DNA of 64,000 nt from Sorangium sp025924095 (GTDB lineage: Bacteria > Myxococcota_A > Polyangia > Polyangiales > Polyangiaceae): contig NZ_CP150356.1 in the NCBI RefSeq assembly GCF_051521505.1, positions 12,214,001 through 12,278,000 on the forward strand, in the 5' to 3' direction. The notes under the pieces were generated by a model. That model saw only the letters and a list, made by a program, of their open reading frames with translations. It made no database searches and was not told the DNA's origin. A program made the translations under genes and the position numbers. Positions 18,601 through 26,810 of the stretch are shown here, in pieces; positions within the stretch are counted from its first letter, which is position 1, and every line of letters starts with the position of its first letter.

Positions 18601-18784
18601 CGAGACGGTTCGACACCAGGAAGTGCTCCAGGGCGCCCCGGTAATCGCGTGCTGAATAACGCTCCGTGGCGATCCTGAAGTGTAGATCGGCCTCATCGGC
18701 CAGATCGTCCGCCCAGGCAGGCCGACCGGAGAATGTGAGGAGTGAAACGAGTATGAGTAGGAGTGCGGAACGACGAAAGCTCAT
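15668..18784 (-). CDS. TonB-dependent outer-membrane receptor with N-terminal TPR and PEGA domains
   Basis: 1038 residues from the ATG at 18784, which opens a good signal peptide (MSFRRSALLLILVSLLTFS, cleavage near PAWA). After it come two TPR-like helices (about 30-110), then about three PEGA-like beta modules (about 115-335; repeated PPGATVYINRR, VRVNDASGPA and ALVEVDGKPMG patterns). A TonB plug follows (about 345-465; SVTIIPGSELRAMGYPTVAEA, VERIEIVRGPGSVLYGTGA), then a long 22-strand-type barrel ending in an aromatic-containing FLASLNMSL. The periplasmic TPR/PEGA extension before the plug is not part of standard siderophore receptors. The imported ligand is unknown. Transcription is likely from the promoter at 18899-18927 and ends at 15588. 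Confidence 0.88.
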   Translation of the reverse strand: MSFRRSALLLILVSLLTFSGRPAWADDLADEADLHFRIATERYSARDYRGALEHFLVSNRLVPNRNVIFNIARTYEALQEYPDAFRYYVQALDLEPNAARRPAIEEALARIRPNVSVINVTSDPPGATVYINRRDLGGRGNTPRLLGFQPGKHKIIVDLEGYEPAEVENVEAKVGEQTNVAIKLKRIVGTVRVVGETAGTTVRVNDASGPAACTAPCDLTLPPGRHRLYLSQEGYQPSEQDVNVGAASTVTARYRLNPLTGSLVVNADERDALVEVDGKPMGFTPAVLNVQSGQRRVRVSLRGFRPVEQVANVVASQQTRIDISLRQLEEVEAASRSAEAVEDAPGSVTIIPGSELRAMGYPTVAEALRGVRGVYTTYDGAYTFAGVRGINLPGDFGNRMLTLLNGHSMNDSWVNLSYFDYLARTDLEDVERIEIVRGPGSVLYGTGAFSGVVNIVTKGRPTATSVGFGVGTADNSLIRGRASFQLPLGRDSGVWMSVGAARSLGRDYYFADHVGDPTSSEPIEYGTATDGEGNPVAVPINPDRHVFDGHSRGNDRFTVGTVQGRLWLKSFSAQWYLNSRDKTLPNGVAKTQLGVDDTYYRDTRGFVELSLSPRFGDKLATLTRASINMYTFRDQLWFYAPATVPGGGLHSLSDQEEFDDIWLLAEQRVEFSPIPQLKITAGAEAQLHFMAAQRGKEISCTAVGTCDTFIYLPLPKTEADAVALDRVDKHPYRIFAAYALVDITPSERLRISAGSRFDYYSTLDDATPVPSPRIALIVKPYEQGNLKITGGRAFRAPSIQELFYGYAAGIPGTLDYVELYKPSPGLEPETVWSGEIEFTHRLSSTVSVLGAGYVNHLSNLIFQQGSQTEDDKTRYENTNVPILVVGGEAELRREWRQGWMASASYSYAKAQYLEDSGVDNLRQVPNSPEHMASFRGAVPLFGKALGLASRLTIEAPRYDRNVKEGRLEDGVPEQTQTEPAVIWDIVLSGQVDVGGLRYNVGVYNVGDWRYTAPTAAQYTIAKFPQNGRTFLASLNMSL

Positions 18785-18898
18785 CTTTCGATCTCGATTC
18801 CCAGCGGTCGTAGTGTGGAGCGGAAGGCGCCGTCCGCCGGGTCCAGCAGTGACGCTGAGACACGGCGAGCTTGGGACGAATAGCCGCATTGCCGGGTC

Positions 18899-18927
18899 AG
18901 CTTACCGTAAGCCGTGGGCCGATCCAA
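18899..18927 (-). promoter_or_regulatory. Promoter element TTGGAT-N17-TAAGCT
   Basis: On the minus strand TTGGAT (18927-18922) and TAAGCT (18904-18899) lie 17 bp apart, about 115 bp upstream of the receptor's ATG at 18784. The spacer CGGC-C-CGGCTTACGG and both flanks match the element at 5100-5128 nearly base for base. Confidence 0.5.
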
Positions 18928-19298
18928 CCTGTTCGCACGAGCGGTCGATGCCTCCTCCTCCACGTGGACGTCGCTGTGTAGGCGCTTCTGCGCGGCGGGC
19001 CTGATAGCGTGAGCAAGACCCGGCGGCGCGGCGCGCACGGAGCGCGGCGCGCGTGGGGATCTCGTCGTGGATGTTCGCGCATCCGAGCGCCGGAAGGCAA
19101 GCGCCCGAGGTCGGGCTCGCTCGCGCGCCGCCCCATCGCCCAGGCCGGGTCGCAGCGCGCTGCACGCGCCGCCGCCACATGCATAAGCGTTCGTGATGAG
19201 GCGCCGCGCGGAGGCGCCGCCGCCCGGGGGAGCGGCGCGGGCCCCTCAGCGGCGGCGCGGCTCGATCACGAGCTCGGCCGTGGAGCGGAGGCGACAGC
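18928..19298. other. Intergenic region without recognised gene
   Basis: Between the promoter of the receptor gene and the end of potC. It is GC-rich, with a GC-rich imperfect repeat near 19199-19260 (GGCGCCGC twice) that could help end potC transcription. On the minus strand near 19130 there is a TGGGCGATGGG block also found in the inverted repeat at 15183-15341, hinting at a dispersed repeat. No coding signal seen. Confidence 0.4.
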
Positions 19299-20126
19299 TC
19301 AATCGTGCCGCCAGCGGGTCATCCGCTCCAGCATCATGATGAACAGGATCACCCCGAACACGAGGAGCGTTGAGATCGCGAACAGGTCCGTCCGCATCCC
19401 TCGCACCTGAGAGTGATAGACGAAGAGCGGGAGCGTGACCGAGCGCGGGCCGGACGTGAAAAAGCTGATCACGAAGTCGTTGAGCGACATCGTGAACGCG
19501 AGCATCGCGCCCCCCACGATGGCCGGCCACAGGAGCGGGAGCGTGACCCTGCGGAAGTGGATCCAGGACGAGGCGTAGAGATCCGTCGCGGCCTCGCTCA
19601 GCGTCGGTCCGATGGAGATGAGGCGGCTGCGGACGATGAGCGTGACGAACGCGATCTCGAACGTCACGTGGCCGATGATCATCGTCGTCATGCCGAGGTC
19701 GAACCAGTCCACCACCCGGCGGAGCAGGTTGAACGCCATGACCAGCACCGCCGCGAACGTGATGTCCGGAGCGACCGCCGGGATGTCCACGATCGACTCG
19801 AGCAGGCGGCTCACGGAGCTCGTCCACGGAAAGCGCATCCCGAGCGCGAGCAGCGTCCCGAGGACCGTCGAGATGACCGTCGAGGCGCCGCCGAGCAGCA
19901 AGGTGTTCACGGCCACCTCGCGGATCTCCCTGGCGCGCCGGCTCGTCTCGGGATCGGCGAAGAGCTCGATGTACCAGCGCACCGAGAAGCCCGTCCAGAC
20001 CAGGCCCCGCTCCGCGGCGTTGAACGAGTACATGGCGACCGCGAGCAGCGGCACGTAGAGGAGCCCGAAGCCGAGGAAGGCGGCGACGGTCGTCAGCGCG
20101 CGCCAGGGGCCGCGGCCGCTGCTCAC
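19299..20126 (-). CDS. potC: Spermidine/putrescine ABC transporter permease, PotC-like
   Basis: 275 residues, normal for PotC. Six hydrophobic segments and a cytoplasmic EAA-type loop (EAATDLYASSWIHFRRVTLP, about 175-194) that docks onto the ATPase. Proteins of this family form the inner-membrane channel with PotB. The start overlaps the potB stop by 4 bp (ATGA at 20123-20126), so the genes are translationally coupled. The N-terminus is slightly extended (MSSGRGPWRALTTV) before the first helix. Confidence 0.92.
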   Translation of the reverse strand: MSSGRGPWRALTTVAAFLGFGLLYVPLLAVAMYSFNAAERGLVWTGFSVRWYIELFADPETSRRAREIREVAVNTLLLGGASTVISTVLGTLLALGMRFPWTSSVSRLLESIVDIPAVAPDITFAAVLVMAFNLLRRVVDWFDLGMTTMIIGHVTFEIAFVTLIVRSRLISIGPTLSEAATDLYASSWIHFRRVTLPLLWPAIVGGAMLAFTMSLNDFVISFFTSGPRSVTLPLFVYHSQVRGMRTDLFAISTLLVFGVILFIMMLERMTRWRHD

Positions 20127-21016
20127 AGGATCTCCACGGAGCGCCCATTTCGACGGTATAGCGAGACGCCGCCCAGGGTCAGGAGGATGAGCAGGAGGCT
20201 CAGCGCCGCGCCATAGGGGATGTTCCGGCCCGGGCCGAACTGGTGCTGGATCAGGTTGCCTATCAGCCAGTGCTTCGCGCCGCCGAGCATGTCGCTCACC
20301 ACGAAGACGCTCATCGCAGGGACGAACGTCAGGATCACGGCGACGCTGAGGCCGGGCAGGGTCTGGGGCAAGATCGCGGCGAAGAAGACGCGGAGCCGCG
20401 AGGCGTAGAGGTCCTGCGCCGCCTCGACGAGCGACCAGTCGAGGCGGTCGATGCTCGTGTAGAGGGGGACCACCGCGAACGGGAGCGAGGCCGCGACGAG
20501 GCCGAGCGCGACCGCGGTCCAGCTGGGGTAGATGTCGCGGCCGGGGTCGATCCAGCCGAGCCAGGCGGCGAGCTTGGCGGGCATCAGCTGCGCCGACAGG
20601 AGGAGCTTCCAGCTGAACGTGCGGATGACGAGGTTCGTGCAGAGCGGGACGATGACGAGCGCCAGCCAGAAGAACCGCCGGCGCCGCGAGCCGCGAGCGA
20701 TGAAGAAGCCCATCGGATACGCGAGCGTCACGGAGGCGCTCGTGGCGATCAGCGCGAGGACGATGCTCCGGATGAGGATGCGCGCGTTCTCGCCCGACGC
20801 GGAGCCGAAGATGCGCGCGAACGACTCGAGCGTCAGCTCCCAGATCAGGACGCCGTCCGCGTCGCGCTTCATGAACGACACGACGAAGAGCGCGAGGCTC
20901 GGCAAGAGGAGGAACACGGACAGCCAGGAGATGCCGCCCGCGATGAACAGGAAGCCCCGCGCGAGGAGCCTGCGCCGCGTCGTCAGCTGGCCATACCAGA
21001 CCGTCGGCTCAGTCAC
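20123..21016 (-). CDS. potB: Spermidine/putrescine ABC transporter permease, PotB-like
   Basis: 297 residues with six hydrophobic segments and the EAA loop VEAAQDLYASRLRVFFAAIL followed by PQTLPG, as in PotB. It uses a GTG start at 21016 (GTGACTGAGCCG), which overlaps the end of the upstream ATPase gene by 8 bp. Together with PotC it forms the membrane pore. The N-terminal cytoplasmic stretch of about 17 residues before the first helix is typical. Confidence 0.92.
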   Translation of the reverse strand: MTEPTVWYGQLTTRRRLLARGFLFIAGGISWLSVFLLLPSLALFVVSFMKRDADGVLIWELTLESFARIFGSASGENARILIRSIVLALIATSASVTLAYPMGFFIARGSRRRRFFWLALVIVPLCTNLVIRTFSWKLLLSAQLMPAKLAAWLGWIDPGRDIYPSWTAVALGLVAASLPFAVVPLYTSIDRLDWSLVEAAQDLYASRLRVFFAAILPQTLPGLSVAVILTFVPAMSVFVVSDMLGGAKHWLIGNLIQHQFGPGRNIPYGAALSLLLILLTLGGVSLYRRNGRSVEIL

Positions 21017-22124
21017 TGAGCACCTCGAGCCGCTCGGCGGGCAGCGCGAGCCAGACGGACGAGCCGGGCTTGAGGCGCGAGCGGGGGCTGAGCTGCACGC
21101 GCAGCGGCCCGGGCTCGATGATGAGCTCCACGTGATCGCCGCGGTAGAAGCTCTCGCGCACGACGCCGCGCACGCCGTTCTCCGGCGGCTCGTTCTCGCA
21201 CAGCTCGATCCACTCGGGGTGGATCGCGAGCGTGCCGAACTCCCACTGTGGCGTGGTCTGGACCCTCAGCGCGCCCACCGTCGTGAAGACGAGCGTGGCG
21301 CCGACGCGCTGCGCCGAGATGAGGTTGGCCGCGCCGAAGAACTCGGCGGCGAAGCGGCTCTGCGGCCGCTCGTACACCTCGGCCGTCACGCCCTGCTGCT
21401 CGATGCGGCCCTTGTTCATCAGCACGATCCGGTCCGAGACGGTCATCGCCTCGTCCTGATCGTGAGTGACGAGCACGAACGTCTTGCCGAGCGCGCGCTG
21501 GAGGCGGCGCAGGTCGAGCTGGACCTCGGCGCGCAGCTTCGCGTCGAGGGCCGACATCGGCTCGTCGAGCAGCAGCACCTCAGGCTCGTTGACGACCGCG
21601 CGCGCGAGCGCGACTCGCTGCTTCTGACCGCCCGAGATCTGGTGCGGATATCTCTCCGCGAGATCATCGAGCTTGAGCATCGAGAGGCTCGAGCGCACGC
21701 GATCGCGCACCTCCGGGTCAGGGATGCTGCGCGACCTCAGGCCGAACGCCACGTTCTCGAACACGGTGAGATGCGGGAACAGGGCATAGTTCTGGAACAC
21801 CGTGTTCACCGGCCTGCGGTTCGCCGGCAGGTGGTCAACCGCCCTGCCCGCGAGGAGGATGCGCCCCCGATCGGAGCGATCGAGCCCCGCGATGATGCGG
21901 AGCAGCGTCGTCTTTCCGCAGCCGGATGGCCCGAGGAGCGTGACGAACTCGCCGGCCTCCGCCGTGAACGACACGTCGTTCAGTATCTGTGTCTTCCCGA
22001 AGCTCTTGCTGACATTCTCAACAACGAGGCTGCATCCCGGGTTCCGCGCGGCCTCGCTCTCGGTCGGGGGCCTCGTGATGCGCCGCGCCGACGACGAGAA
22101 GAAGTCTCTCAACCTCTGGATCAC
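21009..22124 (-). CDS. potA: Spermidine/putrescine ABC transporter ATP-binding protein, PotA-like
   Basis: 371 residues if translation starts at the GTG at 22124, which overlaps the TGA of a 24-codon leader ORF as GTGA. A TTG at 22214 is an alternative start; no ATG is available in frame. The first about 35 residues are a charged extension; then VENVSKSFGKTQILNDVSF begins the ATPase: Walker A GPSGCGKTT, Q-loop QNYALFPH, signature ISGGQKQR, Walker B VLLLDEP, D-loop SALD, H-loop VTHDQDEA. The C-terminal TOBE-like domain (about 275-371) is present. It powers PotBC. The matching binding protein is at 13067. Confidence 0.9.
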   Translation of the reverse strand: MIQRLRDFFSSSARRITRPPTESEAARNPGCSLVVENVSKSFGKTQILNDVSFTAEAGEFVTLLGPSGCGKTTLLRIIAGLDRSDRGRILLAGRAVDHLPANRRPVNTVFQNYALFPHLTVFENVAFGLRSRSIPDPEVRDRVRSSLSMLKLDDLAERYPHQISGGQKQRVALARAVVNEPEVLLLDEPMSALDAKLRAEVQLDLRRLQRALGKTFVLVTHDQDEAMTVSDRIVLMNKGRIEQQGVTAEVYERPQSRFAAEFFGAANLISAQRVGATLVFTTVGALRVQTTPQWEFGTLAIHPEWIELCENEPPENGVRGVVRESFYRGDHVELIIEPGPLRVQLSPRSRLKPGSSVWLALPAERLEVLSD

Positions 22125-22195
22125 CCCAGCAAACCCTTTGCGCGTGGCGCTCTCGGAACCGCTTCCGATGCCTCGGAGCGTACTACGCAGACCAT
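22121..22195 (-). CDS. Possible 24-codon leader ORF coupled to potA
   Basis: ATG at 22195 is preceded by GGGAGAGC on the minus strand and opens MVCVVRSEASEAVPRAPRAK followed by four more codons. Its TGA overlaps the GTG proposed for potA (GTGA). It could be a true upstream ORF that couples or tunes translation of potA, or a chance ORF; no conservation data are available here. Confidence 0.3.
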   Translation of the reverse strand: MVCVVRSEASEAVPRAPRAKGLLG

Positions 22196-22339
22196 GATGC
22201 TCTCCCGTTGTCAACTGGGTGCGCGCCGGGTTGACCGGCTGAGCGGCGCGCGTCGGACCGGGTTCTTTTCGCTCGCAGGCCGGGTACGCTACCGCCCTTC
22301 CCTTGGGCATGCCAGCTTTCTGCCGATCCGGCTCGCGGC

Positions 22340-22483
22340 GTGACGCACGCGCCACGCAGGCCGCGCGCGCCGCCGACGCACGCCGCGCACCCCCCGCGCA
22401 CCCCGCGCTTCCCCCGCGCGCTTCCCAGGCGCCTTCCACGCGGCTTCCGCGCGCCTGCCACGCGTCTTCCACGCGCTGCTTGC
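22340..22483. repeat. Degenerate GC-rich short tandem repeats
   Basis: Loosely repeated 12-15-bp units built on CGCGCTTCC/CACGC/CCGCGCACC fill the space before the kinase-NTPase gene. Units differ too much to define one consensus by eye. The rest of 22125-22517 holds only the possible potA leader ORF. Confidence 0.35.
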
Positions 22484-22517
22484 CACCGCTCGGCGCCGGT
22501 GATTTCTTGGTCCACGC

Positions 22518-25500
22518 ATGGGCCTGAGGAGCGCGAGACCTGAGTTCGGAGGCACGCGTCGCTTCCAGGTCGTTCGCGTCGTCGGTGTCGGCGGGATGGG
22601 GGTTGTCTACGAGGCCTTCGACCGCGAGCGAAAGGGGCGCGTCGCCCTCAAGATCCTCCGGAATCTGAGCGCCGATGCGCGCCTCCGGTTCAAGAACGAG
22701 TTCCGTTCGCTGCAGGACATCCAGCACCAGAACCTGGTCAGCCTCGGCGAGCTCCACGAGGAAGAGGGGCAGCTCTTCTTCACGATGGAGCTCATCCGCG
22801 GCGTGGACTTCGTGGTGCACGTGCGGCTCCACGAGGAGGGCGACGCCGGACCGAGGGGCGAGCCCGCGAGCGGCGGGCGGCGCTCCACCCTGCCGTCGAT
22901 CCCCCTCTGGCATTCGCAGGGCCCCGCGTCCGAGCCGCAGCCCCGGATCAAGCGCCCCTTCCACGAGGCCCGCCTCCGCTCGGCGCTGGCGCAGCTCGCC
23001 CAGGGGCTCGCGGCGGTGCACGCGGCCTACAAGGTCCACCGCGACATCAAGCCTTCCAACGTGCTCGTCACCGCCGAAGAGCGGGTGGTCGTCCTCGACT
23101 TCGGCTTCGTCGCCGACGCGAGCGGCCCGGGGCGCGAGCACGCCGTCGTCGGGACGCTCCACTACATGGCGCCCGAGCAGGCCGAGGGGAAGTCGGCCGG
23201 GCCCGAGGCGGATATCTACAGCCTGGGGGTGATGCTCTACCTCGCGCTGACGGGCGTTTATCCGTTCCAGACCGCGCCCAAGGCGACGATGGACATGATG
23301 CGGCGGGCCGAGCCGCCGCCGCCGAGCCGGCTCGTCGAGGACATGCCGCCCGACATCGACGAGCTCTGCGTGGACATGCTCCGCATCGACCCGGCCGCCC
23401 GCCCGACCGCGCGCGACGTGCTGCGGCGGCTGCGCGTGCAGGAGCTCATCGAGGAGCCGCCCGTCCTCTCGCAGCGCATCGGCTTCGTCGGCCGGCACAG
23501 CGAGCTCGCCGCGCTCGAGGGCGCGTTCGCCGAGGCGAGGATGGGGCGCGGGATAACGCGGTTCATCGAGGGCGAGTCGGGCGTCGGCAAGAGCGCGCTC
23601 CTGCGCACGTTCCTGGAGCGCATCGACAAGGAGGCGCTCGTCCTCGCCGGGCGCTGCTACGAGCGCGAGGCGGTCCCCTACAAGGCGGTGGACGAGCTCA
23701 TCGACGCGCTGAGCCGGCACCTCGCGCGCCGCCCTCCCGAGGAGATGAGGGCGCTCCTGCCGCCCAACGCCGGCCTGCTCGGCACCGTGTTCCCTGTGCT
23801 CCGGACGGTCCCCGCCATCACCGAGGCGCGCGCGCGGCGCAAGGCGATCGACCCGCCCGAGATCCGCGCCCTCGTCTTCACCGCCCTGCGGGAGCTGCTC
23901 GGCCGGCTCGCGGCCGAGCGCCCGCTCGTGCTCGCGATCGACGACCTCCAGTGGGCCGACGCCGACAGCGTCGCGCTGCTCTCGGAGGTGATGCGCCCGT
24001 GGACCGAGGCCGACCTCAGCGCCGCGAGCCGGCCCGGCTCGTTCGCCGGCCTCGACGGCCCCGTGCCCGCGGGCGCGCCCGTCGATCCCTCGCGCCCGCG
24101 GGCGATGATGCTCGTCGCGGCGGTGCGGACCGCATCGGAGACGGCGCCGCCGGTCTCGCGGCAGCTCGGGGTGCCGGTCGACTCGCTCGGGCACATCATC
24201 CTCCATCGCCTGTCGCTCGCGGAGGCGCAGGAGCTCTGCGTGCTGCTGCTCCGGGGCGCGCCGCTCGGCCGGCCGCTCAGCATCGAGGCGATCGCGCAGG
24301 AGGCCGGCGGCCACCCGCTGTTCATCGACGCCCTCCTGCGCCACCGGCTGGCCCAGGACAACGACGGCAGCCCGGTGCGCCTCGACGACGTCCTCTGGGC
24401 GCGGATCAGCCGGCTGGATCCGCGGGCGCGCCAGCTGCTCGAGCTCGTCGTCTGCGCCGGCGTGCCGGTGCTGACGTCGGTGGCCGCGCACGCCATGGCG
24501 GCGGACTTCGTGGAGCTCACGCGGGTGCTCTCGGCCCTGCGCGCGGCGAACCTCGTGCGCACCGGCGGCTCGGGGCAGGACGAGTTCGCCGAGCCGTTCC
24601 ACAACCGCATCCGGGAGACCGTGGCGAGCCGGCTCGACGAGCAGACGTCGCGCAGCTGGCACGGCCGGCTCGCGCTGGCGCTGGAGGCCTCGGGGCGCGC
24701 GGAGCTCGAGGCGCTGGCCGAGCACTGGCGCGCCGCCGGGGACGCCGAGCGCGCGGCCGGCTACGCGGTGCGCGCCGGCGAGCAGGCCGAGGCCGCGTTC
24801 GCGTTCGACCACGCGGCGCGCCTCTACCGCATGGCGATCGATCTGCACCTGCCCGGCGGGGCGGAGCGGCGGGTCGTGCTCGCCAAGCTCGGCGACGCGC
24901 TGAGCAGCGCCGGCCGCGGCGCCAAGGCCGCGGAGGCCTACATGGCCGCGAGCGACGGCGCCCCGGAGGCCGAGGCGGTCGATCTCGGGCGCCGGGCGGC
25001 CGAGAACCTGCTCCGCGCCGGCTACGTCGACGCCGGCATGGCGGGCCTGCGCTCGGTGCTCGGCGCGGTGGGCATGCAGGTGCCGAAGACGCCGGAGCTC
25101 GCGGTCGCGTCGCTGATGCTGCGGCGCGCGCAGGTGCGCCTGCGCGGGCTGAACTTCGTCGAGCGGCCGGCCGACGAGGTCTCGGCGGAAGATCTCATGC
25201 GCATCGACGTCTGCTGGTCGGCCGCGATGGGGCTCGCGATCGTCGATCCCACGCGCGGCGCCGACTTCCAGGCGCGCAACCTGCTGCTCTCGCTCAAGGC
25301 GGGGGAGCCTTACCGCGTGACGCGCGCCCTCGCCTTCGAGGCGACCTACCTCGCGATCGACGGCGGCCCCTCCGCGTCGCGCGTGACCGACCTGCTCTCG
25401 ACGGCGAGCGCGATCGCGGCGCGCATCGGCCGGCCCCATGCGCTCGGCCTCGTCGGGTTCGTCGGCGGCGTCACGGCCACGCTGTTCGGCCGCTGGCACC

Positions 25501-26348
25501 AGGGCGTGGCCGATCTCGATCGGGCGGACGTCATCTTTCGCGAGCGCTGCACCGGCGTCACGTGGGAGCGGAGCTGGGCGCACACGTTCTCGGCCTGGGC
25601 GCTCTGGTACGGCGGCGAGACGCGCGAGTTCATGCGCCGGGTCCCCATGTACCTGCAGTCGGCCGACGAGCGCGGCGACCGCTACCTCGCCACGAGCCTG
25701 CGCTCCTCGCAGGGCAACGCCTACTGGCTCGTGAGCGACGACCCCGACTCCGCGCAGCGCCAGGCGCAGGACGCGATCCGGAGCTGGTCCAAGGCGGGTT
25801 TCCAGCTGCAGAGCTACTTCGACCTCGTCGCCCGCGCGCACATCGGCCTGTACCGGGGCGACGGCGAGGCCACGCACCGCCTCTTCGCCGAGCAGCAGTC
25901 GGGCATCGAGAGCTCGCTCGCCCTGCGCATCCAGGCCGTGCGCATCATCATCACCCACCTCAGGGCCTGCGCCGCGCTGGCCGCCGCCGCCGCCGTCACG
26001 CCGGCCGACGCGGAGCCGCTGTACGAGGAGGCGACGCGCGCCGCCCGCAAGATCGAGGCCGAGCACATGCCCTGGGCCGACCCGCTCGCCGCGGCGGTGC
26101 GCGCCGCGGTCGCCGCCGCCCGCGGCCAGGCGGAGGCGGCGGGTCATCAGCTCGCCGAGGCCGTCCGCGGCTTCGATGCTGCCGGCATGGCCCTCTACGC
26201 CGCGGCCGCGCGCCGCCGCCACGGCGAGCTGCTCAAGGGCGACGAGGGCCGCACCGCCGTCGCGACCGCGAACGGCTGGATGCACGACCAGGGCATCGTG
26301 AGCCCCGATCGCATCACCCGCATGCTCCTGCCCGGCTTCTCGACCTAG
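22518..26348 (+). CDS. Ser/Thr kinase fused to AAA NTPase and TPR-like tail
   Basis: 1276 residues. Kinase domain about 15-305: glycine loop VGVGGMGVVY, ATP Lys K45, a roughly 45-residue insert between the N- and C-lobes, catalytic loop HRDIKPSN (174-181), DFG (194-196) and YMAPEQ. From about 320 an AAA_16-type NTPase (QRIGFVGRHSELAALEGAF; Walker A GESGVGKS at about 351-358; Walker B-like LVLAIDDLQWAD). From about 730 to the end, alpha-helical TPR-like repeats (AALEAS, AAGYAVRAGEQAEAAFAF). This PknA/AcaS-like design is common in myxobacteria, where the NTPase/TPR part is thought to act as sensor or scaffold. No membrane segment is seen. Target unknown. Confidence 0.9.
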   Translation: MGLRSARPEFGGTRRFQVVRVVGVGGMGVVYEAFDRERKGRVALKILRNLSADARLRFKNEFRSLQDIQHQNLVSLGELHEEEGQLFFTMELIRGVDFVVHVRLHEEGDAGPRGEPASGGRRSTLPSIPLWHSQGPASEPQPRIKRPFHEARLRSALAQLAQGLAAVHAAYKVHRDIKPSNVLVTAEERVVVLDFGFVADASGPGREHAVVGTLHYMAPEQAEGKSAGPEADIYSLGVMLYLALTGVYPFQTAPKATMDMMRRAEPPPPSRLVEDMPPDIDELCVDMLRIDPAARPTARDVLRRLRVQELIEEPPVLSQRIGFVGRHSELAALEGAFAEARMGRGITRFIEGESGVGKSALLRTFLERIDKEALVLAGRCYEREAVPYKAVDELIDALSRHLARRPPEEMRALLPPNAGLLGTVFPVLRTVPAITEARARRKAIDPPEIRALVFTALRELLGRLAAERPLVLAIDDLQWADADSVALLSEVMRPWTEADLSAASRPGSFAGLDGPVPAGAPVDPSRPRAMMLVAAVRTASETAPPVSRQLGVPVDSLGHIILHRLSLAEAQELCVLLLRGAPLGRPLSIEAIAQEAGGHPLFIDALLRHRLAQDNDGSPVRLDDVLWARISRLDPRARQLLELVVCAGVPVLTSVAAHAMAADFVELTRVLSALRAANLVRTGGSGQDEFAEPFHNRIRETVASRLDEQTSRSWHGRLALALEASGRAELEALAEHWRAAGDAERAAGYAVRAGEQAEAAFAFDHAARLYRMAIDLHLPGGAERRVVLAKLGDALSSAGRGAKAAEAYMAASDGAPEAEAVDLGRRAAENLLRAGYVDAGMAGLRSVLGAVGMQVPKTPELAVASLMLRRAQVRLRGLNFVERPADEVSAEDLMRIDVCWSAAMGLAIVDPTRGADFQARNLLLSLKAGEPYRVTRALAFEATYLAIDGGPSASRVTDLLSTASAIAARIGRPHALGLVGFVGGVTATLFGRWHQGVADLDRADVIFRERCTGVTWERSWAHTFSAWALWYGGETREFMRRVPMYLQSADERGDRYLATSLRSSQGNAYWLVSDDPDSAQRQAQDAIRSWSKAGFQLQSYFDLVARAHIGLYRGDGEATHRLFAEQQSGIESSLALRIQAVRIIITHLRACAALAAAAAVTPADAEPLYEEATRAARKIEAEHMPWADPLAAAVRAAVAAARGQAEAAGHQLAEAVRGFDAAGMALYAAAARRRHGELLKGDEGRTAVATANGWMHDQGIVSPDRITRMLLPGFST

Positions 26349-26354
26349 CCCCCG

Positions 26355-26663
26355 TCAGGGCTTCACGCGCAGGATGGCCGTGCCCCGCTGCTTTCCGTAG
26401 AGCTGCTTGATCTCGATCTTGTACTCGCCCGGCGACGACGCGCTGAACTCGACGGGCGAGGCGCTCTGCGGCTTGCCGGTGGGCAGGTCGCGCAGCACGC
26501 GCTCGATGATGATCTTCCCCGAGGGGGAGCGGATCTTGATGTTGAACGGGGGGGTCGCCTCGTCGTAGGCGCGGAACACGACGCGCACGGTGTCTCCAAC
26601 CGAGACCGGGGTGGTCTGGCTGATGGTCTCGATGTCGCCTTCGTTCTCAACGGTATCGGACAC
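26355..26663 (-). CDS. Small beta-rich protein of unknown function
   Basis: 102 residues: an acidic N-terminus (MSDTVENEGDIETISQTTP), then alternating strands such as VGDTVRVVFRAYDEATPPF and GEYKIEIKQLYGKQRGTAIL, suggestive of an immunoglobulin-like or C2-like beta sandwich. No signal peptide. Codon use fits the neighbours, and this frame is clearly better than the overlapping ones. It ends 6 bp past the stop of the convergent kinase-NTPase gene and is separated from gcvPB by 147 bp. Not recognised; intracellular location inferred. Confidence 0.6.
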   Translation of the reverse strand: MSDTVENEGDIETISQTTPVSVGDTVRVVFRAYDEATPPFNIKIRSPSGKIIIERVLRDLPTGKPQSASPVEFSASSPGEYKIEIKQLYGKQRGTAILRVKP

Positions 26664-26810
26664 GCGTCGCTCATCCCGTGAGGTACCTCACCGCGGGCCC
26701 TCGGCGCTCATTGTAGACGCGTCCGGCGGAGATTCGCGAATTTGGAGCGCGCCGCCGGCCGGCGCCCCCTGCCAGAGGAGGCCGCGCGACGGCCGCCTCC
26801 GCCGGAAGGA

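Noticed and set aside
21009..26285. 1758-codon open frame on the minus strand
   Set aside because: Only the last about 370 codons (potA) have motifs. The rest is antisense to the kinase-NTPase gene and is open because of the extreme GC bias.
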